Source: Albidovulum litorale | Lineage (GTDB): Bacteria; Pseudomonadota; Alphaproteobacteria; Rhodobacterales; Rhodobacteraceae | Assembly: GCF_025751495.1 (NCBI RefSeq) | Contig: NZ_JAOWKZ010000003.1 | Coordinates: forward strand, 1-64,000 | Direction: 5' to 3' | Length of the DNA: 64,000 nucleotides | Made by a program: the position numbers and the translations under genes | Part shown: piece by piece, positions 34,955 through 44,130 of the stretch | How the letters are laid out: each line of letters begins with the position of its first letter | Position numbering within the stretch: position 1 is the stretch's first letter | The notes under the pieces: model-generated | Seen by the model: the letters and a program-made list of their open reading frames with translations, nothing else | Databases searched by the model: none | Told to the model about the DNA's origin: nothing

Positions 34955-36880
34955 TCAATAGTCCGTCTCGACATAGACCCCCGAGCAATCATAGGCGACC
35001 GCCGCCGCCGTCGCGCCGTTGTTCATGAAATTCCGGGGGCTCAGGAGTTGCGTCGCGGCGGGGATGTCGCTGTCGAGCATGGTCTCGACTACCGCCCCGC
35101 TGACCTCCTCGACCACCCGGACGCCGATCTCGCTGCTGTTCGGGGCCGCGAGGAGCGTCAGGGTCAGTACGTTCGTCGTGCTCGCCACCGGGAAACTCGC
35201 TCCGAGATCGGTGAGCGTCGGCGCGCCGGAGCCGTCGTTCTGCACCAGCTGCCAGTTCGTGTGGGTGCCGCGCTGGAAGCCGATGCCGATGCAGTTCACC
35301 ACGGCGGACAACGTCAAGGTCGTGGCCAGCGCCGTGGTCGATCCGTAGAGGCCGAAGAAGCCCATACCGGTCGCCTGCAGCGTCACCAACGAGAGTCTGT
35401 TTACATAGGTGAAGCCGCCGAGGCCATCCGCATTGCCGCGCCAGCAGACCCAGCCGGCCGAGCGTTCCTCGGCCGCCGCATCGACGGTTGCGGCGCTGGT
35501 CACGCGCCAGCGGCGCATCGAGGTCGAGAGGTTGGTGGTGGCGAGCGTCGGGGTGGAGACGGTGCCGACGGCGGTGCGCGGCATGCCGTTGGTGTTGACG
35601 GTCGTGCCGGTGGACGGCGCCCAGGTCGCGATCCGGTTCACCCCGAAATGCGGCTGGAGCGGAAAGAACCGCCCCGAGGGGCGCTGGACGTCGAGCCATC
35701 CAGCCCCGGCGCGGTCCCGCGCATAGACGGCGAGCTTGCCGGAGGGGGGCGGCGTGGGCACGGCATCGAGCGCCGGGAGCACGACGGGTTCGGGCATCTC
35801 GACCCGGCCGCTGCTGCGGTCGATCCGGAGCGCCTCGTAGAAGGCCGAGCCGTCCGGGCTGACCTTGAAGCTGAAATCGTCGCTGCCCAGAAGTCCGATC
35901 AGCGCCCGGGCCGACCAGTTGGTCTTGAAGGCGAAGCTCGCATCGTTGGCGGGCGCGGCCTTGTTGATGGTCGCCTCAACCCCGGCACCTGCGTTGTTCA
36001 GCAGTACTGCGGGCGTGTTAACCGAGAGCCGGTTGTAGCTGTCGGCCGTCGCCCCGCCGAGGCCCAGAAGCTGGGCGGTCAGGTTCGCCTGGGGCATGCC
36101 GACCTGGGTCACGGCATTGGCGAAGGTCACGGTTGGGGTGTTGATCACCGTGGTGCCATTCGCGCCTGAGGTCGCGGGGCCGATGTTGATGACCGTGTTC
36201 GAGCCCGATGCACCGCCGGTGCCAAGGTTTACGGTCTTGGTGAGGCCGGTCGTCGTCGCCCCCGTGCCCATGCCGTAGGTCGCGGTGCCCGTCGCCGTGC
36301 CGATGGTCGCGGTTGCGCCCGAGACAGTGACGGTGCCAGAGGCCGTCAGCGTGCCCGAGAAGGTCTTGTTGCCGGTGAAGGTCTGGGTGCCCGCGAGGAT
36401 CGCCAGTTCCGAGGAGGTGTTCGGCAGCGTATAGTTGCGGGTCGTGCCGGTGCTGATACCGGCGAGCGAGAAGACCGCCTTCTTGGTGGGATCGGCGTCG
36501 TTCACGAGGCTGAAGACGGCGTCAGAGATGTCGCTCGGCTCGCCCATGACCTCCCAGGCAGCACCTGTCCAGACGAGCAGCACGGCCTCGTCCTCGACCC
36601 ATGTCCGCCAGCCGATGCGCGGCGGCAGGCGTAGCCAGGCGCCGTTGGTCCAGAGGGCAACGTTCAGGTCCCAACCAGCCCAATCGCCCGCCGCGCCCGA
36701 AGCGACGATATAGCGGTCGCCATCGGCGGGGCTTCCCGGCGGAACGGTCAGATCCCGGTCGAGGACCGAGAGCTGGACGAGTCCGTCGAGGATCCGCAGC
36801 GCCTCGTTATGGGTGACATGCTTCTGGGCCTGCGCCGCGAGGATATAGGGCAGCAGCAGATGGGTCGTTGCGTCGGACAT
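34955..36880 (-). CDS. DUF2793 prophage tail fibre/spike protein
   Basis: 641 residues. The first 120 match DUF2793 ([18 protein letters not shown], then W-T-N-G-A-W and P-R-x-G-W), a domain of siphophage and GTA-related tail-tip proteins in Rhodobacterales. A Gly/Thr/Ala-rich shaft with short repeats (residues about 170-260) suggests a beta-helical trimer. The C-terminal 250 residues are a probable receptor-binding lectin-like domain. It is the last gene of the late operon, 10 bases after the hub gene. The left end of the prophage must lie between its stop and the HNH gene, unless the defence operon is prophage cargo. Confidence 0.85.
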   Translation of the reverse strand: MSDATTHLLLPYILAAQAQKHVTHNEALRILDGLVQLSVLDRDLTVPPGSPADGDRYIVASGAAGDWAGWDLNVALWTNGAWLRLPPRIGWRTWVEDEAVLLVWTGAAWEVMGEPSDISDAVFSLVNDADPTKKAVFSLAGISTGTTRNYTLPNTSSELAILAGTQTFTGNKTFSGTLTASGTVTVSGATATIGTATGTATYGMGTGATTTGLTKTVNLGTGGASGSNTVINIGPATSGANGTTVINTPTVTFANAVTQVGMPQANLTAQLLGLGGATADSYNRLSVNTPAVLLNNAGAGVEATINKAAPANDASFAFKTNWSARALIGLLGSDDFSFKVSPDGSAFYEALRIDRSSGRVEMPEPVVLPALDAVPTPPPSGKLAVYARDRAGAGWLDVQRPSGRFFPLQPHFGVNRIATWAPSTGTTVNTNGMPRTAVGTVSTPTLATTNLSTSMRRWRVTSAATVDAAAEERSAGWVCWRGNADGLGGFTYVNRLSLVTLQATGMGFFGLYGSTTALATTLTLSAVVNCIGIGFQRGTHTNWQLVQNDGSGAPTLTDLGASFPVASTTNVLTLTLLAAPNSSEIGVRVVEEVSGAVVETMLDSDIPAATQLLSPRNFMNNGATAAAVAYDCSGVYVETDY

Positions 36881-36890
36881 GGGATGGCCT

Positions 36891-39800
36891 TCAGAAGGTC
36901 AGCGTGACGATTTTCGGCGCGCCCCGCCCCGCGAGGGCGGAGAGCTGATAGATGCGAATGTCGAGGGTGTCGCCGGGGCCCAGCATTGCGCCCCAGTCGG
37001 TGATCTGCTGGGCGACGGCGTAGACGGCATTGGTGGTGGCCGTGCTCAGCACTCGCTTCACCGTGGCGCCGTCGAGGATCTCGACCTCGTAGGCTTCGAG
37101 CTCCTCGGCCAGCGGCACCTCCAGCCCACCCCAGTTGTCGGCGGACAACGCGCGGGATCGGCGCGTCCAGCGGATCGTGAGGTCGCCGGGCGTGCGCGGC
37201 GTGCGCCACGGCTGCTCGACATGGGCGACAGAGAATGGTCGCAGCCCCACGCCTTCGGGCGTGAAGGCCTGCGCCACATAGGTCTCGTCGCTGACCGTGC
37301 GGCTCGCGGGGCCGATGCGCCAGTTCCATGGAATGCCGAGCTCGGCCTCGGCGATCGGCAGCGATGTCAACGCTGCGTCGAGTACCACGACCCGCGCACC
37401 AGAAGGCGTCGGATTGCCCATGGCGCCCTCGGTGCCGCGCTGGCCGCGCAGGAGTCGGGTCAGGCGATACCGGCCAGGGGCGATCAGTTCCGCCGCGCCC
37501 GCCTGCACGATCTCCCAGACACCGGACGCGCTCTCGATGGCCAGCGCATTGGCGCCGCCGAACAGGGTCAGATCTGTGACGCTTTCCAGAGTGCCGGTCA
37601 GCAGATCGATGACCAGCATATTGCCGAGGTCGAAGCGCGACGTCGGCCCGGCATAGAAGTCCGACACCAGCGTGCCGATCCGGGCGCGTGTGCCAAACGT
37701 GGTTAGCAGGTCGAAGCCGTCCGTCGATGGGCTTCGATAAACCGCGATCTCGCCGGGCCAAGGCACCGCATGCGCCGCCGCGAAGGGCCGATGCGCGGCC
37801 TGATCATCGGTCAGCTGCGGCAGATCGAGAAGGACCGCCTCGGGCGTGCCGAAGACGACGGCCTGCGACAGCGCCGAGGGTCGCGGCGCGCCGGGCGGCA
37901 GGTCGTAGGCCTCCCGATCCTGACGCACGGCTTCGATGCCACGCGCGTCGGCGTCGGCGATGGAGATGAGCCGCAGCGGAATGGACCGGCCGTCATGGGC
38001 TAGCATCACCACATCAGCCGGGTCGAGTGCCAGCCGTGACGGCGGCAGCCGAAAAGCCGCGCTTTCCCGGCCGGTCCAAGCTTCCATCAGCGCGCGGCGG
38101 CAACGGCGCTCGGCCTCCTCCGGCGGCACAGCCATCGGGAAGCTCTCGGAGGCGATGCGCGTCGTGTCGACGGTGATGCGCCGGGCCTCGACCTGCGCGG
38201 CCTCGTAATCCTCGTCAGCACGGGCCACCTGCCACTTCAGCGCCTGGGGCAGTTCGGTCTCTTGGCCACGGGTGAGTTCCAGCACGTCGCCCTCGCGCGC
38301 GGCGACCAGACCGTCCGGTGCAACACTCGCCACCGCCGCCCTGCCACGCATGACGAAGCGGATCACTCCCTCGGTCTCGACGGCATCGAAGCCGAAGTGG
38401 CGGGCCAGCGTCGTGATCGAGGCCCGCGGGCTTTCCAGCGCGGTGATTGCGTAGCCCTCCACCGCACCCCAGAGCCCGGTGACGTCGATCCGGGTCCCCG
38501 GCAGTCCGGCGCGCAGGCAGAGGTGCCGCACGAGCGCGGCCAGAGCCACTGATCCGAGCCGTCCGGTCAGCCAATGGCCGAGCCGCCAGTTGGGGCCATC
38601 GGTCCAGACATCGGTCAGTTCAGGAAAGAACGGGTACGGACGGGCGTCCCAGGTCCAGGCCGCGCATTCGGGGACATCGACCATCCGGCCGCCGTAGACC
38701 GAGGACAGCGGGTTGTTTGCGGCCTCGCCCCAGAAGAGATAGGTCGCCTCGAGATAGGCGCGCTGGATGGTGTCGTCGCGCCAGCCCCGCGAGAAATACG
38801 GCGTGAAGCTTTCGGAGGATTTCGGGTCGAAGAAGACGTTGGGCTGGTTGGTGCCCCGGTCGATGGCCGGGCAGCCGAGTTCGGTGAAACGGATGGGCTT
38901 GGACTCCGGCACCCACGCGGTCGGCGTGCCGCTCTCCACCCCACCCGGACGATTGAAATGCGGGTTCGACCACCAGCTGCGCAGATCCTTGTAGCGGAAG
39001 ACCCACGGCTTGCCGGCGGCACCGTCGGTGATCGGCGTGCGGACCTGTGCGGAGCGGTCAGCGGCACTGGCATAGAACCAGTCGAAGCCTTCGCGGCCCG
39101 CGATGTTCGCCTGCAAATAGGCCCGGTCGTAGATCGCTGGCCAGCCCTCGGCCGCGTCCGCATGTCCGAACCCGTCGCGCCAGTCCGACAGCGGCATGTA
39201 GTTGTCGATGCCGACGAAATCGATGTTGGCGTCCGCCAAGAGCGGATCGAGGTGGAAGAAGACGTCGCCGCTGCCGTCGCCCGGATGGTGGCCGAAGTAT
39301 TCGGACCAGTCGGCCGCGTAGCCGATGTCCGTGCCTGCTCCGAGAATGGCGCGCACATCGGCGGCAAGCGCCTTGAACGCGGTGACGGCGGGATAGGTGC
39401 TGGGGCCCGAGCGGATGGTGGTCAGGCCGCGCATCTCCGAGCCGATCAGGAAAGCGTCGACCCCACCCGCCATGGCGCAGAGATGGGCGTAGTGCAGCAT
39501 CATGCGGCGCAGGCCCCAGTCCCCGGACGGGCCGGTCCAGGAGACGGTCTCGCCCGAGATCGCGAAGTCGGAGGGGCTGGCAGCGCCAAAGAACGCCGAG
39601 ACCTGGCTGGCAGCAGTCGCCATCTTGTCCACGCTCCCGGCATAGTCCGCGGCGGGCGAACAGGTGATCCGCCCGCGCCAGGGGAATGTCGGCTGGCCCG
39701 TCTCGGCGGCATTGTCGGAGTAAGGGTTCGGCAGCGTGTTGCCGAGCGGGACGTCCATCAGGAGGAACGGATAGAAGGTCACGCGCAGACCACGCGCTTT

Positions 39801-40856
39801 CATCTCCCGGATCGCCTGCACCACCGCGAAATCGGCCGGCGTGCCGCCATAGACCGGGCGATCCTCGGCGTCGCGGCTGACAAGGAAGGCATTCGCGCGG
39901 CTGACGCCATTGACCGACCAGCCGACCGGCGTCGTGGATTTCGCCGTGACCTCGACGCCGGGGCGCAGCTTGCAGGAGCTCGCGCGCAGGTCGTCCCCAA
40001 ACCACGCCACGACCAGGCTGACGCTTTCGACGGCCGGGGCCATGGCCTGCAGGCGGTCAAGCGCGACCACAATGTCGGTGATGTCGGGCAACGCGTTCAG
40101 GTTTTCGGAAACCGTCGCGCCGCCAGAGGATTTGCGGATCGCCTGCGTGGCATAGGTGAACTCGCCCGAGGCCGGGATCAGGGTGACGGCGCGGGTCAGC
40201 CCCTCGGCGGTGTCGGGATCGGCGAGCGGCCGGAACACCTCGAAGGAGAGCTGCGGCAGGCGGTTGCCGTAGGTCGAGAGCGCCAGTTCCTCGAAGACCA
40301 CATAGGCGGTGCCGCGGTAGGCAGGCGTGCTGGCCGCGCCCATCCTCGCGGCGATGAACGGATCGGCGGACTGTGCTTCGTCGCCGGGATACCAGCGCCA
40401 GGTGACGCCGGAGAGGTCCATCGACTTGCCGTCAGCCCACATGCGCCCGATGCCGGTGATCGGGCCTTCACACAAAGCGACGGCGAACGACGCATAGTAG
40501 AGATACTCGGTGGTCTTGACCTTGCCGCCCCCGCCGCCTTTGCCGCCGCCTTGGGTGGTGGTCTTGGTCTCCTCGCGGAAATCGGTTGCCCAGATGATGT
40601 TGCCGCCGATCCGCATCCGCCCGTAGAGGCGCGGGATGACCGCGCCTTCGGTCGAGGACGTGATGCGCAAGCTGTCGAGCCGTGCCCCTTCGATCCGCTG
40701 CGTCGGTGCGAGCGAGGACACGATCCAGCTGTCGACGACCGAGCCGATGGTGGAGCCGATGAAGCCGCCGATGGTCGCGGCGCTGACGCCGAGGATCGCG
40801 CCACCGATCGAGCCGCCTATGGCGGCACCGGCAGCGCCGAGAATGAGGGTGGCCAT
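36891..40856 (-). CDS. Baseplate hub protein with TIM-barrel domain (GTA gp15-like)
   Basis: 1321 residues. The N-terminus has Gly/Ala-rich helices ([14 protein letters not shown]), followed by tail-hub strands. A glycoside-hydrolase-like TIM barrel lies around residues 430-720 ([11 protein letters not shown] near 545, F-T-E-L-G-C-P near 660). Phage-tail baseplate domains follow, and then a fibronectin-like end with [14 protein letters not shown]. Size and order match gp15 of the Rhodobacter capsulatus gene transfer agent, the 'megatron' protein that crosses the envelope. It follows the NlpC/P60 gene by nine bases. Confidence 0.9.
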   Translation of the reverse strand: MATLILGAAGAAIGGSIGGAILGVSAATIGGFIGSTIGSVVDSWIVSSLAPTQRIEGARLDSLRITSSTEGAVIPRLYGRMRIGGNIIWATDFREETKTTTQGGGKGGGGGKVKTTEYLYYASFAVALCEGPITGIGRMWADGKSMDLSGVTWRWYPGDEAQSADPFIAARMGAASTPAYRGTAYVVFEELALSTYGNRLPQLSFEVFRPLADPDTAEGLTRAVTLIPASGEFTYATQAIRKSSGGATVSENLNALPDITDIVVALDRLQAMAPAVESVSLVVAWFGDDLRASSCKLRPGVEVTAKSTTPVGWSVNGVSRANAFLVSRDAEDRPVYGGTPADFAVVQAIREMKARGLRVTFYPFLLMDVPLGNTLPNPYSDNAAETGQPTFPWRGRITCSPAADYAGSVDKMATAASQVSAFFGAASPSDFAISGETVSWTGPSGDWGLRRMMLHYAHLCAMAGGVDAFLIGSEMRGLTTIRSGPSTYPAVTAFKALAADVRAILGAGTDIGYAADWSEYFGHHPGDGSGDVFFHLDPLLADANIDFVGIDNYMPLSDWRDGFGHADAAEGWPAIYDRAYLQANIAGREGFDWFYASAADRSAQVRTPITDGAAGKPWVFRYKDLRSWWSNPHFNRPGGVESGTPTAWVPESKPIRFTELGCPAIDRGTNQPNVFFDPKSSESFTPYFSRGWRDDTIQRAYLEATYLFWGEAANNPLSSVYGGRMVDVPECAAWTWDARPYPFFPELTDVWTDGPNWRLGHWLTGRLGSVALAALVRHLCLRAGLPGTRIDVTGLWGAVEGYAITALESPRASITTLARHFGFDAVETEGVIRFVMRGRAAVASVAPDGLVAAREGDVLELTRGQETELPQALKWQVARADEDYEAAQVEARRITVDTTRIASESFPMAVPPEEAERRCRRALMEAWTGRESAAFRLPPSRLALDPADVVMLAHDGRSIPLRLISIADADARGIEAVRQDREAYDLPPGAPRPSALSQAVVFGTPEAVLLDLPQLTDDQAAHRPFAAAHAVPWPGEIAVYRSPSTDGFDLLTTFGTRARIGTLVSDFYAGPTSRFDLGNMLVIDLLTGTLESVTDLTLFGGANALAIESASGVWEIVQAGAAELIAPGRYRLTRLLRGQRGTEGAMGNPTPSGARVVVLDAALTSLPIAEAELGIPWNWRIGPASRTVSDETYVAQAFTPEGVGLRPFSVAHVEQPWRTPRTPGDLTIRWTRRSRALSADNWGGLEVPLAEELEAYEVEILDGATVKRVLSTATTNAVYAVAQQITDWGAMLGPGDTLDIRIYQLSALAGRGAPKIVTLTF

Positions 40857-40865
40857 TTCGGGGTC

Positions 40866-41300
40866 TCAGCGTTGCGGAAACAGGAAGGCGAAGGCGATGC
40901 GCCGCCGCCAGGCGTTGGTGAGCGGTTCCTCGATCACGCCGAGCCGCTCATAGGCATGGAGGAAGCTGTCCGGCCCGGTCAGGATGCCGACATGCTTGGC
41001 GATGGCCCGCGGCACCATCCGAAAGAGGACCAGCACACCGGGACCGGCATCTGCCGGGACGATCTCCGGCATCATGCGCCGCGCGCCCTCGGCCAGCACC
41101 TCGCGAGGGCCGGTTTCGCCCCAGTCCCGGCTGTAGGGCAGGATCGGAAACGGCTCGGGACCGACAACCTCGCGCCAGACGCCTCGGGCCAGCCCGAGGC
41201 AGTCGCATCCGACGCCCTTAAGGCTTGCCTGGTCGTGGTAGGGCGTACCGAGCCACGCGCGCGCTGCCGCGATCACCTTGTCTGGATCAGCGGTATTCAC
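40866..41300 (-). CDS. NlpC/P60-type tail peptidase (GTA gp14-like)
   Basis: 144 residues. Motif G-V-G-C-D-C-L-G-L-A-R-G-V-W near 28-41 holds the catalytic Cys (C31 or C33), and K-H-V-G-I-L near 100 the catalytic His. The domain opens murein during DNA delivery. The GTG start at 41300 overlaps the DUF2163 stop (GTGA), as ATGA overlaps do elsewhere in this operon. Starting further upstream would add an unrelated basic stretch. Confidence 0.88.
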   Translation of the reverse strand: MNTADPDKVIAAARAWLGTPYHDQASLKGVGCDCLGLARGVWREVVGPEPFPILPYSRDWGETGPREVLAEGARRMMPEIVPADAGPGVLVLFRMVPRAIAKHVGILTGPDSFLHAYERLGVIEEPLTNAWRRRIAFAFLFPQR

Positions 41301-42181
41301 AGCACACCCCCGTCGTGGCCGCCGTCCTTGGTGGCATAGCGCAAAACGGCGTCCTGGCCGGGGATATGCGGAAAGCCACGGAAGTTGACCGTGTTGGCGA
41401 ACTTCGCCCCGCATGTCTCGATCCGCTTGTCGCAGCCCGCGCGGATCGTGAATGCGTCTTCCTCCGCGATGGCCCGCACCGGTGCCTCGAGCAGGGTCAG
41501 TACGGCGACGCCATCCGCCACGTCATGGCCCAGCACCTCAGTGCGCCGCCCCGAGTTCGCGCCGCTGGTCCATTCAATGGTACCGAAGGTAAACCAGCCG
41601 GCCGCGAACCAGCCGAGGCCCGATGCGGTGAAGGCGCGGTCGCGCAGAAGATCGATCACCGCGCCTGTCCCCTTGAAGGCCGGATCCTCGAGATCGAGAC
41701 CGCAGCGCGCATCGCCGAGCGCCGCGTCGCAACTCGCCTGGAAGGTCCGCCCCACTGTCTGCCCGAGGACATGGGCGAGCGAGCGGACCTCGGCTACGAA
41801 GGCCAAGCGCCCGCGCCGGATCTGGCCGATAGCCCCGCGTCGCATGAGGACGCGTTGGCCGGTGTCGGCCCAGTTCACCCGCCAGACCTCGACGGCCGCG
41901 TTGTCCCAGCGGCCGTCGAGGATATCGGTCTCGGTGATCCGGTCCGAAGTCAGCACGCCTTCCGCGTCCTGCGCATCGACCGACAGGTCCGAGCCCGAGC
42001 GAACCTCGGACGCCGTCAGCCCACTCTCTGGCTCGAAGTCCGTGCCGTCGAAGCTGAGCGTCCGGTCGTGGTCGGTGAAGCCGAAAGTGACACCATCGGC
42101 CCGCGCGATCCGCCAGCACCAGGCCAGCGTCGTCGTGCCCTCGTCGAGATGGGCCTGCAGCGCGGGAGAGAGGGATTTCAC
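41297..42181 (-). CDS. DUF2163 phage tail hub protein (GTA gp13-like)
   Basis: 294 residues. Starts M-K-S-L-S-P-A-L-Q-A-H-L and carries G-F-T-D-H-D-R near 52-58, G-Y/I-Q-x-G-R-L-type strands, and a C-terminal Cys cluster (C-D-x-R-x-x-x-C near 253-260). In related hubs this binds an Fe-S cluster or metal. It is one of the four conserved GTA-like distal tail genes. It is separated from its usual neighbour DUF2460 by an inserted lysis cassette. Confidence 0.9.
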   Translation of the reverse strand: MKSLSPALQAHLDEGTTTLAWCWRIARADGVTFGFTDHDRTLSFDGTDFEPESGLTASEVRSGSDLSVDAQDAEGVLTSDRITETDILDGRWDNAAVEVWRVNWADTGQRVLMRRGAIGQIRRGRLAFVAEVRSLAHVLGQTVGRTFQASCDAALGDARCGLDLEDPAFKGTGAVIDLLRDRAFTASGLGWFAAGWFTFGTIEWTSGANSGRRTEVLGHDVADGVAVLTLLEAPVRAIAEEDAFTIRAGCDKRIETCGAKFANTVNFRGFPHIPGQDAVLRYATKDGGHDGGVL

Positions 42182-42387
42182 TTCCGCCCCCAGCCGCGAA
42201 GCAACGCCAGAGAGGCCAGTGCGGACGAGACGACACCGCCGCCAGCGCCGGTCAGGGCGTAGAGGTTGAAGGGCCTCAGGTCGAAGGTGCCGGTCGCCAG
42301 ATCGAAATCAGCTAACCCGGCCATCGCCAGACCGGAGGCTGCCAGACAGGCAAGGTAGATCAGCCCACGCGCGAGGTTCCAGTTCAT
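42178..42387 (-). CDS. Small prophage membrane protein (holin-like candidate)
   Basis: 69 residues starting M-N-W-N-L-A-R-G-L-I-Y-L. Two hydrophobic segments (about 8-24 and 43-60) are separated by a short polar loop, and the end is basic. Position next to the endolysin gene suggests a holin or spanin-like role. The ribosome site AAAGGAAA lies upstream of 42387. Its first 80 bases overlap the end of the lysozyme frame. Confidence 0.65.
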   Translation of the reverse strand: MNWNLARGLIYLACLAASGLAMAGLADFDLATGTFDLRPFNLYALTGAGGGVVSSALASLALLRGWGRK

Positions 42388-43027
42388 GATGTTGCCTTTC
42401 CTTTGAATTGGTCCAACAGCCTCCGCCACCAAGACGGGGCGAATTGGTTTGCGTCGGCACCGGCGCGCTTGCGGGGCGCAGCAGCGCCAGCGCTTCGTCC
42501 TCGGTCAGGCGCCGGATCGGTCGCGAGAAATCGACTCGGCCGTTGCGGTCGACCGACCAGATGGGGATGTTGCCAGCGGGATAGTGGCCTTTGGCGAAGA
42601 GGTCGCGCTCGGCCTCGCGGCGCGGGCGGATCGCAACGGGCTTGAGCCAGCCCATGAAGGCTGCTGCCGCAGCAGCCCGGTCGCCCGCGTTCAGGTGCCG
42701 GGTGAGCGCCGCCTTGGCGATGCCGCCTGTGTTGTAATGGAAGGAGACCAGCGCATCGAATTCGTGCCGCTCGAGCGGCACCTTCACGGCGCGCAAAACG
42801 TCAGCCTCGTAACGCGCGAGGTCGGACTGGAAGACCCGGAACGCCTCGCGGATCGCGGCATTGAGATCGGCGGGCATACCGCGCGGCATCGTGGCGGGGT
42901 CGGGTGCCCCGGCTGCGGCCGTGTGGCCGATGCCGAACGTCCAGACCTGTTTCACATCGAGATAGGGTCCGGGCACGATCCCTTCGTGCCGGACGAGGGC
43001 CAGAAGGCCCTGGTCAGTCATCTGCAT
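42308..43027 (-). CDS. Phage lysozyme, GH24 endolysin
   Basis: 239 residues as read. The catalytic triad of T4-type lysozyme is visible: Glu15 in V-R-H-E-G, Asp24 in Y-L-D and Thr30 in W-T-F-G-I-G-H-T. F-D-A-L-V-S-F-H-Y-N-T-G near 90 is the second hallmark. The last 40 residues read through the ribosome site and start of the following gene and look non-native, so the true stop may have been lost by frameshift. A C-terminal peptidoglycan-binding domain is not seen. It degrades murein at the end of the phage cycle. Confidence 0.87.
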   Translation of the reverse strand: MQMTDQGLLALVRHEGIVPGPYLDVKQVWTFGIGHTAAAGAPDPATMPRGMPADLNAAIREAFRVFQSDLARYEADVLRAVKVPLERHEFDALVSFHYNTGGIAKAALTRHLNAGDRAAAAAAFMGWLKPVAIRPRREAERDLFAKGHYPAGNIPIWSVDRNGRVDFSRPIRRLTEDEALALLRPASAPVPTQTNSPRLGGGGCWTNSKERQHHELEPRAWADLPCLSGSLRSGDGRVS

Positions 43028-43032
43028 GGAAG

Positions 43033-43164
43033 TTACCCCAGAAGCGAGAGGATCAGGATCAGCGCGGCGACGGCGATGCCGATGCCCAGGCGGTGGCGGA
43101 AGGCCTGGCCGGGATCGGCCGGGTCGCAGCGCAGGGAGCGCGCGAGGCGGAGAAGGTCATGCAT
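43033..43164 (-). CDS. 43-residue single-span membrane protein of the lysis cassette
   Basis: Starts M-H-D-L-L-R-L-A-R-S-L at 43164, eight bases inside the end of the upstream holin-like gene. It has a basic/proline-rich cytosolic part and one hydrophobic helix (I-G-I-A-V-A-A-L-I-L-I-L-S-L-L-G) at the C-terminus, and stops six bases before the lysozyme start. Overlap on one side and tight spacing on the other support translation. It may be a pinholin or antiholin. Confidence 0.55.
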   Translation of the reverse strand: MHDLLRLARSLRCDPADPGQAFRHRLGIGIAVAALILILSLLG

Positions 43165-43507
43165 CGCCATCGCCTTTCCCGGCATGGCGCAGGCGGGCGA
43201 GCAGCACCTCGATGAAGGCAGGTCCGAAGACGCCGACCAGATAGGCGGCCGATCCGGCCGCGCCCCCGGCCGGGATCGCCTCGGGCGGCAGGCTGAGCCA
43301 GCGGGTGATGATCGCCATCGACAGGCTCCCCATCCCGGCCGCGATCAGACCGCCGAGCAGGATGTGGCGCAGCGCGTCGCGCAGCCGCATCTTCGTGGTC
43401 AGCGCATTGGTCGCGCCCCCGAGCGCGCCCCAGGCGGCAAGGATCACCGCCGTGGAGGCGAGTAGTTCCTTCAGCGCCGCCGCCAGAAATCCGGTTTCGT
43501 CGTTCAT
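43157..43507 (-). CDS. Prophage holin-like membrane protein
   Basis: 116 residues with three or four hydrophobic helices (about 12-32, 44-66, 80-100) and a basic end L-R-H-A-G-K-G-D-G-D-A. The start M-N-D-E-T-G overlaps the stop of the DUF2460 gene by four bases. Topology and place before the lysozyme fit a holin that makes membrane lesions to release endolysin. Confidence 0.65.
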   Translation of the reverse strand: MNDETGFLAAALKELLASTAVILAAWGALGGATNALTTKMRLRDALRHILLGGLIAAGMGSLSMAIITRWLSLPPEAIPAGGAAGSAAYLVGVFGPAFIEVLLARLRHAGKGDGDA

Positions 43508-44130
43508 CGTCGGATCTCCAGAAGCGGGATGGAGGTGATCGAGCCCAGCCGCTCGAGGTCGAGCGTCACGTCGAGCGCGTCGGTGTCGAAACGGACCGGC
43601 ACGTCGAACTCGAAGCCTGCGGTGATCGCGACGCCAGCGCCCGGCGGGGTGGTGAAGGTGATGACGCCGGTCGTGGTATCGACGGACCAGCCGGACGCCT
43701 GGGGCGTGCCATTCAAGGCGATGGTGACCGAGCCCGCGACCGGCTTGGCGATGGTCCGCACCCATGTCTGGCTACCCGAGGCGTAGCGCTTCACGAGCTG
43801 GAAGGCGGTTGTCGTGCCATCGCCGGTGGCAATCACCTGATTGGTCGGGGTCGGTGCTCCCGAAGGCAGGCAAGATTTGTGATCGCCCCAATCCTTGAAC
43901 CGGAAGCCATGGAGGCGCCCGTTCCGCGCCTCGAAGAAGGCGACGACCGCCGCCAGATCGTCGGTGCGGCGGATGCCGTAGGCCACATCATAGCGGCGGC
44001 GCGAATTGGCCCAGCTGGCGTTGCGCTCTTCGTCGCCCGATGCCAGCTCGACGATCTGCGTGCGCCGCTCCGGCCCGCCGCGCGCGCCGCGGCTGATGTT
44101 GTCCGGGAACCGGACCTCATGGAACGCCAT
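43504..44130 (-). CDS. DUF2460 distal tail protein (GTA gp12-like)
   Basis: 208 residues. The N-terminus F-H-E-V-R-F-P-D-N-I-S-R-G-A-R-G-G-P-E-R-R-T is the DUF2460 signature, and R-F-K-D-W-G-D near 78 is the conserved centre. The C-terminal half has strand pairs ending F-D-V-P-V-R-F-D-T-D. The ATG at 44130 overlaps the tape-measure stop by one base (TGATG). It forms the distal tail ring. Confidence 0.92.
   Translation of the reverse strand: MAFHEVRFPDNISRGARGGPERRTQIVELASGDEERNASWANSRRRYDVAYGIRRTDDLAAVVAFFEARNGRLHGFRFKDWGDHKSCLPSGAPTPTNQVIATGDGTTTAFQLVKRYASGSQTWVRTIAKPVAGSVTIALNGTPQASGWSVDTTTGVITFTTPPGAGVAITAGFEFDVPVRFDTDALDVTLDLERLGSITSIPLLEIRR

Noticed and set aside
38574-41339. Very long plus-strand open frame (921 codons) opposite the baseplate hub gene
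   Set aside because: It is a mirror of a high-GC gene on the other strand. It has no ribosome site, gives an Arg/Gly-rich product without domains, and crosses several well-supported minus-strand genes.
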